33,911 nucleotides of DNA from a bacterium. GTDB taxonomy: Bacteria > Planctomycetota > Planctomycetia > Kolteriales > Kolteriaceae. The stretch lies in contig JAIEPU010000121.1 of NCBI GenBank assembly GCA_019748235.1, forward strand, positions 1-33,911, read 5' to 3'. The translations under genes and the position numbers were made by a program. Positions 7,202-15,252 of this stretch are shown here, piece after piece (within the stretch, counting starts at the first letter, position 1; every line of letters begins with the position of its first letter). The notes under the pieces were generated by a model that ran no database searches, was not told the DNA's origin, and saw only the letters and a program-made list of their open reading frames with translations.

Positions 7202-10200
7202 CGAAGCGGACGCTAAACTCGCCCAACGATTGACCGAGTTTCAAGAGCACTTGATCAGCGATTCATCACCCTTCGAATCCTTGGATGAATTATCGACTGC
7301 GGAGGATGTCGGCTTTCGACGACTTACGCGATGTCTCACTGCACTTGAAATGATGCGTCGATTTGACGAACCACTCGATACATCAACACTGATGAACGAT
7401 GACGCATTACTGGATGACTCATCGCCGGTTCAGAAGCAGCGCATCGGACGATTCACCATTGAGCGACGCCTTGGAAGTGGTGGTCAAGGCTATGTCTTTC
7501 GCGCGTTCGATCCAGAGTTGGATCGACAGGTCGCGTTAAAGCTTCCTCGGCCCGACATCTTATTATCCCCTGCGCTGCGGCTCCGATTTCTCGATGAAGC
7601 CAGATTTGCCGCACGTCTTCGGCATCCCAATCTCGTCACCGTTTATGAAGTCGGAGAAATCGGACCTCTTTGCTTCATCGCTTCGGAATACTGTGAGGGC
7701 TGCAGTCTTGCCGAGTGGCTGGCCAAGGCCAAGCAGCCCGTCGACGCGTTAACGGCTTGTCGATTTGTCCTTCGACTAGCCGATGCTGTCAGCGCAATGC
7801 ATCAATCCCAAATCATCCATCGTGACTTGAAGCCGAGCAATGTTCTCTTGCAAATAACCTCGGATCGAAACATCGACAATGCGTCCCTTGCCGACTTCGA
7901 TCCAAAGATCACAGACTTCGGCCTCGCCCGTTTATTCGATTCCGACAGTGAACGAACGAGGACGGGAGCACTCCTGGGAACGCCGGCCTACATGTCTCCT
8001 GAACAAGCGCGCGGCGAACGAACAATGACGGGGCAAGGAACTGACATACATGCACTGGGTGTCTTACTGTATGAAGTACTGACGTGCATTTCGCCATTCC
8101 AGGGCAAGTCCGATGCCGATACGTTACGTCGTGTCCTGGAACATGAGTTCGTTCCCTTACGAAATCTCCGGCCCGATATACCGCACGATTTGGAGGCCAT
8201 TTGTCATAAGTGCCTTGAACCCTCCCCCAAAGCAAGATACACAACAGCGGCCGATTTAAAGCTGGATTTGCAACATTTTCTCGATGGCTTAGCGACCATC
8301 GCCAGGCCACTTACTCCTGGCCAGAAAATGATCCGCTGGTGTCGACGACGTCCAGCGATGGCGTCGCTCGCCGCGGTAACAATATCGGCTGGACTAGTGA
8401 TCGGATTCGGCCTCTTGTTCTTTAATATCCGACTGCAGCATGCGCTCGATCTCGCCAATAAAAACGCCGTCGAATCGATGGCTCATCAACGGGAGGTCGT
8501 TCGCTCCAATGAACGTGCCAATGTCCAACTCTATGGGACGCAGATGCGCCTCGCGAGCATGGCGCTCGACCAAGGAGATCATCAGCGTGCTCGCGAACTC
8601 ATTGCTCCTTACTTAGAGGGTCAACCACTCCATCATCTGGCTGGCTTCGAAGCTCCTTTAATGAGTCAGTTGACGAACCGTGTCGCTAATGAAGGAAGCA
8701 ACGGCTCGACACGATCCATCATTCATCCAGACGAGGTTTACTCCGTCGACTTCTCACCCGACGATAAGCAGATTGCCACGGGTTGCAGAGACGGATTCAT
8801 TCGAATCTGGAATGCGCAATCCAGGGAGCTGATTTATGAATGGAAGGGACATGCAAGCTGTGCGAACTGCGTCCGATATTCAGCGGACGGTCAGTATCTC
8901 GCGAGTGGCGGATGCGACAACCGAATTTGTGTATGGAAACATTCGCAAGATTCGTTGCCTACACTCTTGTGGCATGCGGAACCCGATGGATGTCCGGTCC
9001 GCCACGTCACCTTCTCGCCCAATAGCGAGTTGGTCGCAAGCGGGGGTGATAATAATTGGCTGCGAGTCTGGGATGCTTCTTCCGGCAAGCAATCACAACA
9101 ATTCGATAGTGGCTGCACTCACTACGAGCGGTTCGATTGGTCTCCCGATGGAAATAAACTTGCCGTCGCTATTCGATGTACGACCGGATATATGCCAACG
9201 AGGCTCATTGACCTACAGACTCAGGAATCGAAAGCACTCGGTATTCATGGCTCACATGTGTCGTTTTCTCCGGACGGAGAAGTCCTTTCGATCCTTGATG
9301 ATCGCGGAATCCACCACGTCACGCTGAAACCTACAACGAGGCCAATGGGATCGATTCGGCTGCCTCATCTGATTCATGCCATTCGATGGACGGACGACAG
9401 CCAATACTTGGCAACCCTTTCGAACGTAAACACTCTGCGTTTCGAAAACCGTTCGAATGCGGAGTTGCACAACATTATCGCGATCGATGGACTTAAGAGC
9501 ACCGATGACCTGGCTCTATCCCGCGATGGCCGCATGGCCGCAGTCGCGTCACGTGCCGGTGTGGTTAAACTCGCAACAGTCGATTCGCCGATTTACCAGC
9601 CCACCATCGAGATTCCGCTCGAACTACCATCTTCTACCGGTTTAGCGATGACATGCGGAATCGATGGCTTGCACCAAAGCCTTTTGGTATGTTCCAAGAA
9701 CTCCATTGGTCAGATGCAAGTTGGCCCAAATCCCAAATGGTCGCCAGTTAAAATAGGTAGTGATCCACAATGGATTCGAGCATCGACATCCGGTGCCTAC
9801 GCCACCACGATCATCAATCAGACGGTGCAACTGATTGACGTGGCGACGGGAAACATCAGGCAGATACCTCTTCAGCTTACGGAACAAGTCGTTGCTGCAT
9901 TTCACTTCGATGTAAACAATTTTGTCGTCATCGTGGATAACCGAAATCATGTTCGAGTGCTCGACGATCGAACTTTCTCAATCAGGTATGAAACAACTTT
10001 CGATCGACTGGGAGACCCGAAATTCCTGATGCCGTATGTTTCACGGGATAGTCGTTTCTTCGCTTACATCAACGACTGGAGCACACTCACCTGCGTCGAC
10101 CTTAAAACTGGAACGAAATCCACTCAAAAGGGGGAACAGTTTTCCGATGCGGCATTCTTGATGCATACGGATCGCATTGTTGCTTTATCGAGCAACGCCG

Positions 10201-10484
10201 TTGTGATGTATGAGCTTCCTCAATTAAAGGTCATTGGATCATTCCGCACCGAACATCCCGATGGGACTGTATGTGTTAGCCCGGACGACAAGACGCTCGC
10301 GATCGCGAGTAAACGGGGAGTGCTTCTGACACACCTAGCCACGGGCCAAGAGGTAATGCGTCTTCCAATGGAAGAGCCAGACGTAAAGCTCGCGCGCTTT
10401 CGCGACGATGGGCGTGCCCTAACGGTCCTCGGATTCCATAATGGCGATTTCGTCGTCCATGAATGGCGAATCGATTCTCCGTGA
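7188..10484 (+). CDS. Transmembrane Ser/Thr protein kinase with C-terminal WD40 repeats
   Basis: A 1098-residue, PknB-type kinase. An N-terminal region of about 85 residues precedes the kinase domain (about 88-365). Catalytic elements are complete: glycine-rich loop GSGGQG (96-101), Lys118 in VALK, Glu137, HRDLKPSN with Asp213, DFG at 243-245, and GTPAYMSPEQA. A single transmembrane helix (about 391-413) puts the rest on the other side of the membrane. From about residue 510, WD40 repeats are visible, for instance VYSVDFSPDDKQIATG...IRIWN, then further repeats ending in ICVWK and LRVWD; later repeats are degenerate but the beta-propeller pattern continues to the C-terminus. ATG 7188 overlaps the sigma gene by 14 bases; ATG 7194 is an alternative. 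The arrangement suggests an external or periplasmic sensor propeller controlling a cytoplasmic kinase (inference). Confidence 0.94.
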   Translation: MPMNDEADAKLAQRLTEFQEHLISDSSPFESLDELSTAEDVGFRRLTRCLTALEMMRRFDEPLDTSTLMNDDALLDDSSPVQKQRIGRFTIERRLGSGGQGYVFRAFDPELDRQVALKLPRPDILLSPALRLRFLDEARFAARLRHPNLVTVYEVGEIGPLCFIASEYCEGCSLAEWLAKAKQPVDALTACRFVLRLADAVSAMHQSQIIHRDLKPSNVLLQITSDRNIDNASLADFDPKITDFGLARLFDSDSERTRTGALLGTPAYMSPEQARGERTMTGQGTDIHALGVLLYEVLTCISPFQGKSDADTLRRVLEHEFVPLRNLRPDIPHDLEAICHKCLEPSPKARYTTAADLKLDLQHFLDGLATIARPLTPGQKMIRWCRRRPAMASLAAVTISAGLVIGFGLLFFNIRLQHALDLANKNAVESMAHQREVVRSNERANVQLYGTQMRLASMALDQGDHQRARELIAPYLEGQPLHHLAGFEAPLMSQLTNRVANEGSNGSTRSIIHPDEVYSVDFSPDDKQIATGCRDGFIRIWNAQSRELIYEWKGHASCANCVRYSADGQYLASGGCDNRICVWKHSQDSLPTLLWHAEPDGCPVRHVTFSPNSELVASGGDNNWLRVWDASSGKQSQQFDSGCTHYERFDWSPDGNKLAVAIRCTTGYMPTRLIDLQTQESKALGIHGSHVSFSPDGEVLSILDDRGIHHVTLKPTTRPMGSIRLPHLIHAIRWTDDSQYLATLSNVNTLRFENRSNAELHNIIAIDGLKSTDDLALSRDGRMAAVASRAGVVKLATVDSPIYQPTIEIPLELPSSTGLAMTCGIDGLHQSLLVCSKNSIGQMQVGPNPKWSPVKIGSDPQWIRASTSGAYATTIINQTVQLIDVATGNIRQIPLQLTEQVVAAFHFDVNNFVVIVDNRNHVRVLDDRTFSIRYETTFDRLGDPKFLMPYVSRDSRFFAYINDWSTLTCVDLKTGTKSTQKGEQFSDAAFLMHTDRIVALSSNAVVMYELPQLKVIGSFRTEHPDGTVCVSPDDKTLAIASKRGVLLTHLATGQEVMRLPMEEPDVKLARFRDDGRALTVLGFHNGDFVVHEWRIDSP

Positions 10485-10803
10485 AAAGTTCGTTCGCCCC
10501 GAATGACCGATGTCTCTGTCGGCAAATGGGGTGAACATGACGAATGCAATCAATCTGAACTTGACTAATCAATCGATCAATCGGATAGGAACATATATAT
10601 GCGTCACCGACTCCACAATTACAATATGAAGCGATTAGAATGAGCCTGTTTTCCCTAATCCTATCCGCGAAAGCATGAACTCACGAGTTGAATGGCTGAT
10701 CACGCTGAGAACTATCGAACTCTTATTGATTCCGCGAAACGTGATCGTTAGTTTCGACTCTAACGCTCTAGTTTCAGGCCTCATACGACAGGTGTAATAC
10801 TCC
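10485..10803. other. Intergenic region with weak nested hairpin
   Basis: No gene seen. Just after the kinase stop there is an imperfect nested inverted repeat: CCCC (10497-10500) with GGGG (10528-10531), and inside it CCGA with TCGG (10507-10522). It lacks a T-run and is a weak terminator candidate. The promoter of the downstream PEP-CTERM gene is expected in the AT-richer part after 10560. Confidence 0.35.
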
Positions 10804-11514
10804 ATGCGCCCACTTCATCTGCTGTTGTTGACAACGCTAGTCTCCGTGAGCCCTTCGCTTCACGGAGGAATCATCGTTTCGAATCTTAATCTTCTCGAGG
10901 AAACCGGCGTCCGCTACTGGCCTATTGGTACTGGTGCCATTTCTGTCTTCGATCCAGGCGTTTACGAGTCTGTCGATCTTTCATTCACCACGGACGGTAA
11001 TGAGTATCGTCTCGACGCGGTGAACGTCGAGGTCTTCACAATCTTCGTCGGGCCGAATGATCCATTGAAAGTCTCGCTCTATAACAACGTCAGCGACCCA
11101 CTTCAAAATCTACCGGACACGTTTATCGCCGACCTTAGCGGCTCAACGTCTCCAAATGGTCTGACCACCTATTCGCCCATCTCCACAATCCATTTGGAAG
11201 CGAACACAAAGTATCATGTCGTCTTGTCAGCCGGTGCTGACTCGTCTTATCGGTGGGCGACCTTGCCATTCTTCGTCGACTACAATTCCACTCCGACGAG
11301 TGGACCTGGTTCCATCAGCCGATCGTTGAATTATTACTTCACGGACGATGCCAATCCCGCCATCCTTTACACGGCGACGAACTACATTCCACGAATGAGT
11401 ATTGAAGGAACCGTCGTACCGGAGGCACCTAGTTGGGTTATTCTGGCGAGTGCCGGCGTCCTCTTCCTACCATTCTCAATTCTTCGGTCGCGGAATGTAA
11501 AACAGGCCGCTTGA
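10804..11514 (+). CDS. PEP-CTERM sorting-domain protein (choice-anchor-like)
   Basis: A 236-residue exported protein with a short signal peptide (hydrophobic residues 4-19, cleavage near SLHGG). The body is a beta-rich domain beginning IIVSNLNLLEE and continuing with FTTDGNEYRLDAVNVEV and LEANTKYHVVLSAG, a pattern seen in choice-anchor domains of PEP-CTERM proteins. The tail reads VVPEAPSWVILA, a hydrophobic helix, and a basic end with RSRN, i.e. a PEP-CTERM-like signal with PEA. Role unknown; it is likely released or attached at the outer surface through an exosortase pathway. AGGTG lies about ten bases before ATG 10804. It follows the sigma-kinase pair in the same direction but after a 319-base gap, so it probably has its own promoter. 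Confidence 0.82.
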   Translation: MRPLHLLLLTTLVSVSPSLHGGIIVSNLNLLEETGVRYWPIGTGAISVFDPGVYESVDLSFTTDGNEYRLDAVNVEVFTIFVGPNDPLKVSLYNNVSDPLQNLPDTFIADLSGSTSPNGLTTYSPISTIHLEANTKYHVVLSAGADSSYRWATLPFFVDYNSTPTSGPGSISRSLNYYFTDDANPAILYTATNYIPRMSIEGTVVPEAPSWVILASAGVLFLPFSILRSRNVKQAA

Positions 11515-12067
11515 AAGAGCGACAGATAGAAGGCTCGTTCCCGACAAGCCTTCAAATCCCCGAGAGACGTTCGCCAGACTGGGACGACCATTTGCTGGCC
11601 CAGTTCTGGCGAGTTTTATTCCAAACATCGCGTGCACAAACTGCCGATCATCTCGCCGCGGAAATAGACCACAAGGTCATTCCACCCGTCTCCGATCGCA
11701 TTGTCTTGGATCGCCGTTCGCGCGTTCGCCTCAGCCTCACGGCTTCATTGAGCCTCGTCATGCATCGCTGCTTCTGTCGATTCGACTCCACCAGGACTGA
11801 ATTACAAACGAGAAGTGTTTTCTGACGCCAACACCTCTATCCCCTTCATCTCGAAAATCAACTGGACTGTTTCCCTTGAAGGAGAAGACGTGATGGAGGC
11901 CGACTTGTGGTTCGATCGTGCGTCCCATTCCTGTTCCCATTGATCAACCATAGTGCAAAGCGAGACTGATTTCTCCTAGCATGCGACCTGCTACTTTGAG
12001 GAGGTGAGTCGATGGAAAGACAGAGTCTGGAGGATGTATTCCGATCTCCAAAGACCACCTTTTGGCA
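11515..12067. other. Convergent intergenic region, short frames with strong ribosome binding sites only
   Basis: No recognisable gene. Two very short plus-strand frames have unexpectedly good ribosome binding sites: AAGGAG before ATG 11893 (MEADLWFDRASHSCSH, then stop) and AGGAGGTGA at 11999-12007 before ATG 12012 (MERQSLEDVFRSPKTTFWH, then stop, overlapping the end of the outer membrane protein gene). These may be remnants of truncated genes. No clear terminator is present for either convergent gene. Confidence 0.35.
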
Positions 12068-13873
12068 TTAACGAGGTGGGGATTCGCCTCTATCTGACGA
12101 GGAGTCAGCATCGATGGCAATGGCGGCACGATAGTCAGCAACGGCACGAAAGTATTCGGCTAACGCATCCACTTCCAGCAATGCCGCATCGACCGTCGCC
12201 GTTTCACGTAAGTTGACGAACAGAATGTTGCTGTTCCCGAGGAACAGATTTCTTCGCTCCGCTTCTTCCATGATCCGCGCAAGTTCGGTCGCTTCTTTTG
12301 CTTGTCCGACCTGAAGGTAGGCGGCGTCCATCGCCGCGATGGAACTTTGAATATCGGTGATCACTTTATCCTGAGCGAATCGTTGCTCGAAGTTGATTTG
12401 CGAACGGCTAGCCTCAGCAGCTTGTATTTGACCGCGAGCGTAACGCCGCTGGAGTGGTACCTCGAGGGCCATTCCGGCGGCCAACTGATACTCTCCCTTG
12501 TCCTTCTTAGGGGTGGGGGCTCCGACATCCTGTGATCCATAAACCTGAGCATCCAACGTCGGTAGGAATTGATTTCGAGCATATTGAATATCAATGTCGT
12601 TCTTTCGACGTTGAAGGTTCAGCTTCTGAATCTCGGGCCGACGAGCGAGCGCGAACGTGATGTCATCCCCAATGCGTCGTTTCTCTGGAGTGACGGCTTC
12701 GGGAAAATCCTTCGGAAGCCGTTCCGCCGAGACAAGCACCGGCATCCCTGCTTCATCGCGGAAGTAAAGCGACAACTTAATCGCGGTCTGCTGAAGCTTA
12801 CGTTGGGCAGCAATAAGCTTTGCTCGCCGTTGGACGATGACTCGCTGGTTATCCGTTCTTTCAATGGGCTTTGTGAGTCCTACCTCAATCCGCCGCCGGA
12901 GCGCATCGTCTCGATTCTCCGCCAGTTTGAGTAAGGAACGAGTTACGAGATACTCTTGACCCGCAGCAGTCCAGTCCCAGTAGGCGTATGATGCGGCCCG
13001 AATAAACTCGATGCGAGCCTTGAGAATATTCGGCTCTGCAATTTGCCGGTCGATCGCCGCTTTCCAAAGTGTGGAACGATACTTGTCAATCGTTCGATTT
13101 TGCAGAAACGGGATCGATGCACCAGTGACGAACTCACCACCTTCATATGTTTGGAGATTGCCGTACCAGACAGGGAAGTTCCCGACACCGATTCGATGGC
13201 CAGCGAAGACCTTCACACCCCCAGCCGCGAACTGTTGCTCGACCCCGAGATTCCCCTGGTTGTACTGATAGAAGCCCAGCGCATTGGATGTTCCTCCTCC
13301 CCGGAGTCGCAAATCGAAGGCCCCCAGCGCCGAAACGAACTCCCCCTGCTTAATCAAACGCTCTTGTTCGACGGAAAGGAGTAGAGGAAAGAAGTCGTTG
13401 ACGGCATTCGTAACGTCTTGTAGCTCCAATGGATCATTGAACAGCTTGTCGCCACTTGCCGCCCAAGGAGGGGCAAGCCCAGGCGTCTCTTCTTGAACGT
13501 AAGGAACGCTTCCCGATTCTGTGGGCATCGACGTATGATTTTCGGAGTTCGGCAAGGGCTGTGATTGGCTAGGACCAAGCGGCACGTTGGGGGGAACGAT
13601 GGGGGAACGCCGCGGAAAGGAGGAAGGCAATTTCGGAGCGGCAGGGACTTCTGGAAGCTCTGCCGTCGTTTCGGTCGGCACTTTTTCCTCAGCAGGATTT
13701 CTGCTCGCTGCTTCTTTGTCGGCACTCGCGGCCTCAGTCGGCTGAGACTCGGAGTGTAATAATTTCACACGCCTCCACCCCGGAGCCATCTCTTCCGCTC
13801 CGAGCGCTCCCATGGAGAATGAGGAACAGCAAATCAGAACGGCGGTCCACCCAAAGCGGAGGCGGCGGTTCAT
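12068..13873 (-). CDS. TolC-family outer membrane efflux protein
   Basis: A 601-residue outer membrane channel component. A signal peptide (cleavage near MGALGAEE, about residue 26) is followed by an unusual Pro/Glu/Ser/Ala-rich linker up to about residue 135. Two OEP repeats follow: the first has long helices around AEPNILKARIEFIRAASYAYWDW and RRRIEVGLTKPIERTDNQRV, the second around ITFALARRPEIQKLNLQRRKNDIDIQ and the end ALAEYFRAVADYRAAIAID. The linker makes it about 100 residues longer than a typical TolC protein. Homologues trimerise and form the exit duct of tripartite exporters. Its start overlaps the stop of the upstream adaptor gene by four bases (ATGA), so it is the last gene of the ABC-HlyD-TolC operon. 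Confidence 0.9.
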   Translation of the reverse strand: MNRRLRFGWTAVLICCSSFSMGALGAEEMAPGWRRVKLLHSESQPTEAASADKEAASRNPAEEKVPTETTAELPEVPAAPKLPSSFPRRSPIVPPNVPLGPSQSQPLPNSENHTSMPTESGSVPYVQEETPGLAPPWAASGDKLFNDPLELQDVTNAVNDFFPLLLSVEQERLIKQGEFVSALGAFDLRLRGGGTSNALGFYQYNQGNLGVEQQFAAGGVKVFAGHRIGVGNFPVWYGNLQTYEGGEFVTGASIPFLQNRTIDKYRSTLWKAAIDRQIAEPNILKARIEFIRAASYAYWDWTAAGQEYLVTRSLLKLAENRDDALRRRIEVGLTKPIERTDNQRVIVQRRAKLIAAQRKLQQTAIKLSLYFRDEAGMPVLVSAERLPKDFPEAVTPEKRRIGDDITFALARRPEIQKLNLQRRKNDIDIQYARNQFLPTLDAQVYGSQDVGAPTPKKDKGEYQLAAGMALEVPLQRRYARGQIQAAEASRSQINFEQRFAQDKVITDIQSSIAAMDAAYLQVGQAKEATELARIMEEAERRNLFLGNSNILFVNLRETATVDAALLEVDALAEYFRAVADYRAAIAIDADSSSDRGESPPR

Positions 13874-15252
13874 GATTTCTTCCTCTTGTACAAATCAGGT
13901 TCACCGTCTTGCTTCGAAAGATTCTTTTGAGGGATCGAGGGAGGAAATCCGTTCAACTTTCTCCAAACTTCCCAACCCAACGGGACTTGGCTGAGGAGTA
14001 CCCATCCGTTCGCTCTCACACCCTGCCGCAAGTAAGGCGCAGAGGGCCAGGGTTGATCCTTCGGATCTGGTACAACAAGTATTCGGAAACGCCCTGCCCC
14101 ATCATCGGTTGCGTCGATCAGCTTGACGATTCCGCCAAACGTACCTACGGCAACCGACGGCCAGCCCGCGAATTGTACTGCGGGCCAGCCCTCAAACTGT
14201 AATCGCACTTTTACGTGACTATTCGTTAACTCTTCTCGGTCCTTGCATGCATTCACCAGAGGAGCATCGTTTCCATCAATCCATAACTCGACCGCCGGTT
14301 CGTCCGTGTAAGGGACGAGCGTGGCGATTGGATCCCCTTTCTTGACAAAATCATTGTCTCTTGTGCGAAGTAACCGAAAAATCACACCGTCCCAGGGTGC
14401 GGTCACCAGTTGCGTTCCAACCTGAGCTTGTTTGGTTTCCAGTTCACTCAGTTCCTTGCGGACCGTGGTGAGTTCAGACTGTGCCTGCTCTCTCTTCGAG
14501 CGAGCCTCTTCGATCTTTGCCTCTCCCTCCCTCCGCTTTTGCTCAAGATCTGCGACCTTTCCCTTGTAGTCGTTTTTTGCGCCGAGTAGATCGGCCTCCG
14601 CCTTCGCCGTATCCGCCTCTGCCTTCCTTAAATCACGTTCCGCGAGTTCGACTTCTTGCATCGAAGCCAGTTGCTCGGTCGCTAATTGCCGCACGCGTTC
14701 GAATACCTGGTTTGCCGCATTCATGGTTGCTTTCGCGGAGTCAACTCCTCGTTCGAAAGCAGTTACTTTATTCGCCGCCGTTTCGATGCTTGCCTGCGCC
14801 GACTCGATGCCCGACTCCAAGGCAATTCGAAGAAGTTGCATTTGATTGTCGAAGGCGTCGACCTTCTGAATTGAAAACTCAATCTTGCGTTTCAATTCGT
14901 TGACTTGACTTTCAATCCGCTGCGCCAACAGAGGATCGTTATCGGCCATCTTGAATACGGGATCCCCTTTTCGAACGATCGATCCTTCTTGGTGACCAAA
15001 AAAATCGACAACAATCCCGTCCAGTGGTGCCCGCAAATCTTGCTGTCGCTCCAAGGGAGAATCAGCGACTACCCTTCCCCGTCCCACGGATGTTTGCATC
15101 CAAGGCACGAACGCGAGAAGAAATGGGACGATGCAAAAGAAGATCAGAATCCATTTCGATGTTCGACGAATCCAGTGAGGTGCGGATGCCAAACGGAGTG
15201 CGGAAACAGACGGATTGGATTCGTCGACAGAAGTGAAGGTCGCGTTATTCAT
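13870..15252 (-). CDS. HlyD-type periplasmic adaptor (membrane fusion protein)
   Basis: A 460-residue adaptor of a type I secretion-like system. One transmembrane helix (about 33-53, WILIFFCIVPFLLAFVPW) anchors it in the inner membrane. The first lipoyl half follows (LRAPLDGIVVDFFGHQEGSIVRKGD), then a long coiled coil of about 190 residues rich in E, A, K and Q (roughly 105-300), the second lipoyl half (VTAPWDGVIFRLL), and a beta-barrel domain. This order is diagnostic for HlyD proteins. The frame is open to 15354, but ATG 15252 is preferred because it overlaps the exporter stop as ATGA and avoids an atypical charged extension. Its 3' end overlaps the outer membrane gene in the same way. It should link the ABC exporter to the TolC-type channel. 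Confidence 0.9.
   Translation of the reverse strand: MNNATFTSVDESNPSVSALRLASAPHWIRRTSKWILIFFCIVPFLLAFVPWMQTSVGRGRVVADSPLERQQDLRAPLDGIVVDFFGHQEGSIVRKGDPVFKMADNDPLLAQRIESQVNELKRKIEFSIQKVDAFDNQMQLLRIALESGIESAQASIETAANKVTAFERGVDSAKATMNAANQVFERVRQLATEQLASMQEVELAERDLRKAEADTAKAEADLLGAKNDYKGKVADLEQKRREGEAKIEEARSKREQAQSELTTVRKELSELETKQAQVGTQLVTAPWDGVIFRLLRTRDNDFVKKGDPIATLVPYTDEPAVELWIDGNDAPLVNACKDREELTNSHVKVRLQFEGWPAVQFAGWPSVAVGTFGGIVKLIDATDDGAGRFRILVVPDPKDQPWPSAPYLRQGVRANGWVLLSQVPLGWEVWRKLNGFPPSIPQKNLSKQDGEPDLYKRKKS

Noticed and set aside
11433-11825. 130-codon plus-strand frame across the end of the second PEP-CTERM gene
   Set aside because: Its first part is a shadow of the PEP-CTERM gene, the rest has no motif and no start signal.
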